From Basidiobolus ranarum (Eukaryota; Basidiobolomycota; Basidiobolomycetes; Basidiobolales), in NCBI GenBank assembly GCA_040143965.1, contig JASJQH010006892.1, positions 1 through 50,816 on the forward strand: a stretch of DNA of 50,816 nt. Direction: 5' to 3'. Shown here one piece after another: positions 44,687 through 50,816 of this stretch. The translations under genes were made by a program, and so were the position numbers. The notes beneath the pieces were generated by a model that did not search any database, had not been told where the DNA came from, and saw only the letters and a list, made by a program, of their open reading frames with translations. Numbering within the stretch: the stretch's first letter is position 1; every line of letters starts with the position of its first letter.

Positions 44687-45681
44687 AGTAAAAGTGTATT
44701 ATTCTAAGATTGAATGTGTTGAGAAATTTTTATCGTTCACGTTAGTTTATATACTACTGCTCCATCCTGGAATGACCATTTAGTCAATGTCATTGCATAG
44801 AGAGAATTGCTAAATCCAGCTACTAGACTATATCGCGGCATTCTCCTCTTGTAGATTTCGCCGCAAAAGGATTAATAGTCTAGTTAGTGCATCGGAGTTG
44901 ACAGACTAGTATCAGACTCGATAAATACTGGGCCATTGGCTGAGTTCGAATGTGGCATATATGGTATCACAAATTTAGGATGATCTCGGCATCCCAATTC
45001 CCAAATAAGCTTCTTCATCCTACTGAGAGCGATATACAACATTGGATTTGTTTGTTGAATAGCTATATTGGTTACTTATAGGTCAATAAATCCAACCCAT
45101 CACAGTTAGGAAAGCTGTGAATATAGTTTGCCGAAAGTCTAATGACGATTGTTTCCGACCGCTTAAATTTGGAAGAACTAGGCTGCAACGTGGTATCAGA
45201 AGAGTATTTGAAAAGTGGGTAGTTGGGGTGAGCGATGTCTATGGTCCTCCGCAGATCTCTAGATTTTCGGACTTTCTAAAGGAGAAATCAACTCACGCAA
45301 TGTTGTGAATATGGTGGCTGATGGAGAATGGCTATTGGGAGAATTGAGAAGTGTAAAATCCAATCAGGCACTACGAGCTCCAGCCTAGAGAGGCTTAATA
45401 AATATAGTTAAGCAACATCCTATTATTAGTCAATGCACAAGTGCTTGTTTGTGCCAAATAGGCACTGAAGGTTGTATCAGAAGCGTGCAATTGACAATGC
45501 GAAAGGTTTATTTGTTCTAAATAGGCACTGAAGTTAGTATCAGAAGCGTGCAATTGATTTAGTAACACATTGATCATAAAGGGAAATCTCTACACTGACA
45601 GGCCGTAGCTGTGGTTATCCTGTGAATATCTATTCTAAGTAATGGACGATATTTAGTAATGGACAACACGTCGCTCAAAAG
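44687..45681. other. Intergenic region with a 39-base direct repeat
   Basis: About 1 kb. The first part is the promoter of the transporter. The plus frame at 45117-45308 has no motif. The main structure is the direct repeat at 45456-45557, listed separately. Confidence 0.5.
45456..45557 (+). repeat. 39-base direct repeat, two near-identical copies 63 bases apart
   Basis: Copies at 45456-45494 and 45519-45557 share AAATAGGCACTGAAG and then GTATCAGAAGCGTGCAATTGA, with differences only in three or four middle bases. They lie about 130 bases beyond the stop of the LPMO gene (minus strand), so they are in its 3' flank, and about 870 bases upstream of the transporter. Confidence 0.85.
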
Positions 45682-46387
45682 CTATTGCGCTATTTTTGCA
45701 ATGCTTACAACTGGTCTATCATCAAATAGTTTTTGTCCATCACTTATCCATGGGTAGTAGAACTCATCTATTGTCTCATATCCAGGTAAATTTACAACTA
45801 GGAGTTGAGGGCCCGAAACAACTCCGCCCTGGGTGCCTTTGGTAATGGTAATGTCTACACAATTCATGTAGTACTCTCGATTTGCTTGCGCATTGATCCA
45901 AGACCATGCAAAGATGGCCTCGCCCTCATCCAACTCTGCTGGCAGCTTGACTGGGATGTTGGTTCCAGTAACTGTCATACAATCCTTCATGATATCTTTA
46001 ATAACCACAAATGTCTCTCCGTCATACGACACTGCAAACTGACAATGGCCTCCCATATGGGTGTTAGGTCCAACTATCTCCACTGGGATCTCTTCACCAG
46101 CTTCGAAGTTTGCTTGACTAGGCCCTTTTGCTTTACCCTGACATGGGTAGCTCTATTGTAGGAAGAAAGATGATTAGCCACGCTCCTATAGAACCGACCA
46201 TAAAAGTACTTACCCTTGCTCCATCCAATGGTGAGGGAACATCAAAATCTGGATCATTTTTGCTGTAGAATGGACTCCATACAGATCCACGAGGATATGG
46301 AAATTTTAATTCCATATGAGCCACTGCTAAGTGCGAAAAAAGGGCGAAACTTAGGAAGCTTAATAATGTCACTTTGATGGTCATCAT
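45682..46387 (-). CDS. Secreted AA11-like lytic polysaccharide monooxygenase
   Basis: LPMOs use copper and a reductant to break crystalline polysaccharides; AA11 members act on chitin. Two exons (46214-46387 and 45682-46152) give 214 residues. A signal peptide (MMTIKVTLLSFLSFALFSHL) ends before His24, which would be the mature N-terminus and copper ligand (AHMELKFPYPRGS). A second histidine is His90 in NTHMGGHCQFAVSYDG. Further family landmarks are DFDVPSPLDG, SYPCQGKA, FVVIKDIMKDC and the segment IFAWSWINAQANREYYMNCV. The second-histidine motif has MGGHCQ where AA11 usually has GGGSCQ, so the extra His94 is unusual. There is no carbohydrate-binding module. AA11 is my best match; another AA family member is possible. 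Confidence 0.82.
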
Positions 46388-46917
46388 TGGAATGGCTTAT
46401 GGGCTAGAAAGAACTCGGATTGGATTGAGAGGATTGAGTTCACTCGGATTTAAGTAGTTTTTGAAAAGCGCTTGTTGATTTGTTTCAATAGCCATTCATT
46501 CATTACATTGTAGTTACTTCGATTGTATGGATAAATAATGCCGATCTGACTCTGGATTGATAAATGATGCGAATTGGAAATAAATTATCGTTAATTTAAC
46601 AATGTTTCAATACAAATCGTGTTGCATCTAATTAGATCATTATTGTATGTTGTACTAGGGGTGCGGAGCAATTACAAAGAACAATAGATTGTTTTCTAAC
46701 TAGATTTTATGGCATATAATCGATCACAGCAGTAACAGAAGAGTTGGTAACTTTCTCCTAGTTGGATTAATCCTCGGAACTTTTGAAATTAAGGATGGTT
46801 TAAGTAAATCCATTCTTAAATCAAGAAAGTATCCTTTTTTTTTCATTTTAGTCGGAAAATGATGATTAATATTGTTGTATCATGAAATACGAGTATCAGT
46901 TTTAACTTGAACGGAAA
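46388..46917. promoter_or_regulatory. Divergent promoter region, LPMO / SF3A3
   Basis: The LPMO gene reads left and SF3A3 right from this 530-base AT-rich gap, so both promoters lie here. A poly-T run (46833-46842) sits about 80 bases before the SF3A3 start. No other feature is seen. Confidence 0.5.
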
Positions 46918-48859
46918 ATGGATAACGTTTTGGAAAAACAGCGTAGAACACACGAAGAAATCGAACGTTTGGAGCAAGCCATCGTAGATCAGTTTCTTGC
47001 TGAAACCACTGCGGTATATTATGTTTCTTTATACACTACTATCCGAATTTCAACTGATCCTTTGCGTCAACACAGCATCGTGCAAAGCTTGCAAGAGATC
47101 ACAAAGTTAACGAATATGTGGACTCCATAACATCAAAAAGTCAAAATCTCCTAAATCTTTATGAGGATAAAGACGGGTAGGTGGAGACGCGCTATATCTT
47201 GAAATCATTGCACGTTTTTAATATGCTATCGAATTAGGGCAAGAGCTGCTGAAATAGAAAAGATCTCTGGTGCTTCGGAATTTAGCGAGTTTTACCAACG
47301 TCTAAAGGATATTAAAGATTATCATAGACGATACCCCAATGAAGTCGTTGAGCCTATGGAGCTTGAATTCATGCAACAAGAGTATGATGAAGAGAATGAT
47401 GGTAAGTACAGAGGGCGCGTGCATTCTGTCGGCTCCTATCACTAACAAAGTACTCTTTAACAGGCCTCGATAGACTTTTCTCTGGTGAAGAAGGATTTGG
47501 AAAGTATCTCGATTTGCACGCACTTCACGATCAGTTCGTGAACCTCAAGAACGTAAAGAAATTAAATTATTTAACTTATCTGAGCGAGTTTGATAACTTT
47601 GCAACTATTCCAAAACAAGCCAAAAACTTGGAGTATAGAAAGTAGGTTTTCATTTAATATTTCATATGGAAATCAAAACTCATGGAGATCATTTCAATCA
47701 TAGATATATCCAATCTTTACAAAGCTATTTGGAGGATTTCATAAAACGCGTGAACCCTTTGAAAAATCTCGACCAAATAAAGCGTACTGCCATTGAGGAG
47801 ATGAGTGTGCAATGGGAAAAAGGCACTTATCCAGGATGGGAGCGGTCACAGAGTTTAGAGGATGAGTCGATGAAAAAAGATTTATTCTGTCCTGCTTGTA
47901 AGATTTCTTTAGACCGATTTATGTCGCGACATTCTTTAACATCATTGCATATCATAGGTAAGAAGCAATATTCCAAAAATACCGTATACGAGGCTCACTT
48001 GAAAAGTCGAAAGCACATGAAAGCAGCAAACAACCTCTTAAACAATGGTGGTGTTGTAGATCCTCTGGAGGTGGAAAAAGCTCAAAAGCGCGAGGAAAAA
48101 AATAAAGATGATCGTGAAAAATCAATTGCACAAACCGAAGCGCTGATAGTAAAACTCGCTGAAGTACTCGGTAAAGAAAGAGAAGACACGAAAGCAAACG
48201 TGGAGCGAAAGCAAACCTTAACGGATAAGGAGAGAAATGTAGGCATATCTTTCGAGAACTATCACAACATGATCTCGATGATTAATTGTTCCTTTCATGT
48301 AGTTGGAGGTTGAAGCTGAAGAGGTTGAGGTGGAGGATTCGGATTCTGAGGATGAAGAGCGAATTTACAATCCCTTAAAGCTTCCGCTTGGTTGGGATGG
48401 TAAGCCCATTCCTTACTGGTTATACAAGCTACATGGATTAGGAGTAGAGTATACCTGTGAGATTTGCGGTAACTATGTCTATATGGGCAGGAAAGCATTT
48501 GATAGACACTTTCAGGTAATATTGTAGATCGTAATAGCGTCATTGTTTTTGTACTCAACTAGTCTATATTCAAGGAATGGAGACATGCTCATGGTATGCG
48601 TTGCCTTGGCATTCCTAACACAAGACACTTCCACGATATAACATTAATCGAAGATGCCTATGCTCGTAAGTTGTGTATGCATTGTTGATATTGTGATCCA
48701 ATCTAACGTAGTTTACTTCAAACAGTGTGGGACAGACAGAAGGTGAGTAACAAAACAGAAGACTTCAAATCCGAAGTAATGGAGGAGTTCGAGGACGCAG
48801 ATGGCAACGTTTTCAATCGCAAAACATACGAAGATCTTAAGAGACAGGGACTCATTTAA
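46918..48859 (+). CDS. Splicing factor 3A subunit 3 (SF3A3/SAP61, yeast Prp9)
   Basis: SF3A3 is part of the U2 snRNP and helps it dock at the branch site. Nine exons (46918-47013, 47076-47176, 47238-47401, 47464-47641, 47704-47897, 47958-48238, 48303-48515, 48575-48665, 48726-48859) join in phase to 483 residues. It starts [20 protein letters not shown], continues [29 protein letters not shown], then a first zinc finger ([20 protein letters not shown] with the His pair in KSRKHMKAA). After an acidic block ([12 protein letters not shown]) come [20 protein letters not shown], a second finger ([20 protein letters not shown], then [10 protein letters not shown]) and the tail [12 protein letters not shown]. 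The fifth intron is 60 nt, in frame and without stops. Confidence 0.95.
47898..47957 (+). other. 60-nt in-frame intron (possible exitron) in SF3A3
   Basis: GT at 47898 and AG at 47957 restore the zinc-finger spacing CPAC-KK. The length is a multiple of three and contains no stop in the reading frame, so a retained transcript would add 20 residues (KISLDRF...IIG) between the second cysteine and the rest of the first zinc finger. I infer that splicing is normal, because the spliced form matches the family. Confidence 0.7.
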
Positions 48860-49389
48860 TCTATTCTCTATTTTTCGAGGCTTTCTTAGCTGTAAACAAC
48901 ATCTCTTCTCTTTCTTCTTTACATTAAAAATCCATGTAAAAATCTAAGTGCATCATCCTTGAACATACTAAACGAATTTAATACGGCCCGATACTCTTGG
49001 TAGTAATTCTTTTTTCTCCAATTTGTTCTACGCTTTGGTCGATATGCCATTCCCTTGCGCAACTGAGCATCTTAGTTGCATGGCATGTGGACTGTTTCGT
49101 TACTTGTTTCATTAGCACACAAGTTTAGTCACACAAGATGCCAAGAAATGAATCTTGGCTTTTATATTCAAGAATATTTACCCATATGCTCTTATCCGTA
49201 TGCTCTCTTGATTTAATATATTATTCGTAATTCTGCGACGGGCACTTTTCATTCGTTGACAATGATTCGCATATTATATATCAAATATGGTAACGGGTGA
49301 TGACATATATAACAAAGTAATCATCATAGCTTCGAGTATATATCTCCTGTAACAAACAATAACCTGAATATAGAGCTGCTAAACCTTTG
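48860..49389. other. Intergenic, SF3A3 3' flank and WASP promoter
   Basis: AT-rich, no supported gene. A minus-strand frame overlapping 49281-49508 is antisense to the first WASP exon and has no motif. Confidence 0.5.
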
Positions 49390-50816
49390 ATGCCTTCAAA
49401 AACCTTACCGAAAGCTGAAGACAAGGCCAAAATTAAGAATGCTTTGCCAGCTTCACAAAACGTAACGTCTGTTCCCCTCAATTTTCTTTTGGTACCCTTC
49501 TCATACAAACTATTATATAGAAAATCCTCACTGCCACTGTTGCAAAACTTTACATAGCTTATCCTGATCCAAATGCGTGGAATTACACTGGCATTATGGG
49601 TGCTTTAGCTTTTGTCAGCGATAAAACAGCTTCTGGTTCATATTTCTTTCGTATAGTAGATCTCAACGTAAGTTTTATCTTTGCGCCGATCTAGACAAGT
49701 TTGTACTTATCGTCACTGTTAATGGCTTCAGGGAAATAACGGTATACTTTGGGAGCAAGAGCTATACAAGGGATTTCAATACATCGAAGAGCGTCCTGTT
49801 TTCCATACATTTGCTTTAGAGGTAAGGAATTATTGATTGCAAGCTTTTGATTCCTATTTACTAATATTTTTATACTTTAGAATTGTTTAGCCGCTTTCGC
49901 TTTTGCTGACGAAGAAGAAGCTCGGACCTTTTACAAGAAGGTAGCAAGACGGGAAGAAGGCACTCAACTTCAAAGTACGCATTCTTCTAGACCATCACAT
50001 GAAGTAATTTATATTTATCTTATAATTTTACCATTGTAGAGTCTGCGACTTTACGTGAAAGTTCTTCCAAGCCCGCCAAATCTGGGTTGTTCTTTACTCA
50101 ATCTCGTGCTAGTGGAAAAAAAATTAGAGGCAAGTTGGATAAGTCTATGATTAGTGGTCCATCCGATTTTCGACATGTTGGTCATATTGGATTCGACCCT
50201 GAAACTGGCTTCAGTGTAAGTTCCATATAGCTATTTATTTGTACTCGTATTTGAACTTGTAACTAAAATTATCTTTTACAGACCGAGAATATTGATCCTG
50301 AATGGATGAAACTCTTCGACAAACTTGGTCAACTTGGTGTTAGCAAAGAACAACTTCAAGATAAAGAAACCCAGAAATTCATATACGAGTATGTTCAGGC
50401 TCGTGGAGGTCCCGATAATCCAGCAGATAATCACTCTAGTGGTACATCAAGTAATTATCAATCGATTGATTCTTGTAGCGTCTATTTTGATTCTAATACT
50501 TCTCATCTCCAGATAACCAAAAGAATATACCTCCACCTCCCCCAGTATCACGGAACCAAGCTCCACCACCACCACCCTCTCGTGGAGCCAAAGGCGCGCC
50601 ACCACCTCCGCCACCACCACCACCAGTTCCCGGTCAAGGGATTCCACCACCACCACCCGTTGTACCAAATATGTCACATTCCACATCAATGGGAGCCCCA
50701 CCACCCCCCCCCCACCCGCACCCCCCCCCCACGTCCTAAGCGGTCCACCAACCCCCCCCACCACCCACTAAAATACTGGGAATTACAAAATCCCCTAGCC
50801 CCAACCGGCGTTAGTA
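49390..50816 (+). CDS. WASP-family actin nucleation-promoting factor, 3' end beyond the window
   Basis: WASP proteins (Las17 in yeast) activate the Arp2/3 complex at endocytic patches. Seven exons are visible (49390-49461, 49521-49667, 49732-49821, 49881-49974, 50040-50215, 50282-50450, from 50513 onward). The WH1/EVH1 domain (about 10-140) has VAKLYIAYPDPNAWNYTGIM, SYFFRIVDL, LWEQELYKGFQYIEERPVFH and EARTFYKKV. A CRIB/GBD-like segment follows (ISGPSDFRHVGHIGFDPETG), then EWMKLFDKLGQLGVSKEQL and IYEYVQARGG. The proline-rich region (NIPPPPPVSRNQ onward) reaches the end. The WH2, central and acidic parts, which would prove Arp2/3 activation, are not in the window. The last ~120 bases are poly-C-rich and look like poor sequence. 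Confidence 0.9.
50690..50816 (+). other. Low-quality C-homopolymer sequence at the window end
   Basis: Long C runs interrupted by single A, G or T replace the regular CCA-rich proline codons seen upstream, and the coding frame is lost. This looks like a contig end or homopolymer error and not biology. Coding claims should stop at about 50690. Confidence 0.7.

Noticed and set aside
1-50816. Search for transposons, retroelements, virus-like genes, CRISPR arrays and tRNA or rRNA genes
   Set aside because: No reverse transcriptase, integrase, transposase or capsid-like frame, no long terminal repeat and no convincing tRNA box pair were seen. By eye, distant or very short elements could be missed.
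50690-50816. Stop codon in the proline-rich end of the WASP gene
   Set aside because: The C-homopolymers around it point to sequencing or assembly error, so I do not treat it as a real end.

Overview
The window is nuclear DNA from a filamentous fungus. Genes are closely spaced on both strands. Most carry several short GT-AG introns (about 55-120 nt) and the intergenic DNA is AT-rich. The gene content (an STK32/YANK kinase, a WASP, an IQGAP with a CH domain, an F-BAR/SH3 protein, an RGS-type 7TM receptor, an AA11-like LPMO and a GPR1/FUN34 transporter) suggests an early-diverging lineage such as Mucoromycota; that placement is inference. I found no rRNA, tRNA, CRISPR array, transposon or virus-like element.

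Layout. 1-3.4 kb: the tail of one STK32-like kinase followed by a complete tandem copy. 4.3-6.7 kb: RRN3, the RNA polymerase I initiation factor. 7.1-8.1 kb: a small secreted cysteine-rich protein (CBM19-like) and a small membrane protein. 9.6-12.6 kb (-): an F-BAR/SH3 protein of the Cdc15/Imp2/Hof1 type. 13.3-14.1 kb: ribosomal protein eL13. 14.3-17.2 kb (-): a short IQGAP-like protein. 17.5-19.0 kb (-): an F-box/LRR protein. 21.1-21.6 kb (-): a coiled-coil protein. 22.7-24.1 kb (-): a secreted CBM9-like protein. 24.8-26.3 kb (-): a 7TM-RGS receptor. 27.3-31.8 kb: a translation/secretion block (bL36m, an MCFD2-like EF-hand protein, Stm1/SERBP1, uL13, eL30). 32.2-35.8 kb: an SDR and a flavin oxidoreductase in the same orientation. 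36.3-38.0 kb: ARP3. 39.3-41.6 kb: three tandem paralogues of a small unknown acidic protein. 42.2-42.9 kb: a probable complex I subunit. 44.0-44.7 kb (-): an acetate/ammonium-type transporter. 45.7-46.4 kb (-): an AA11-like LPMO. 46.9-48.9 kb: SF3A3. 49.4 kb to the end: a WASP, cut by the window end in poor poly-C sequence.

How the genes fit together. Four genes act in actin assembly or cytokinesis (F-BAR/SH3, IQGAP, ARP3, WASP). Five act in translation (eL13, uL13, eL30, Stm1, bL36m) and RRN3 controls rRNA synthesis. The three small tandem paralogues at 39.3-41.6 kb are the best candidate for something undescribed. The exon structures of the larger genes were built by hand from conserved motifs and reading-frame phase. 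They agree internally, but no transcript data were available.
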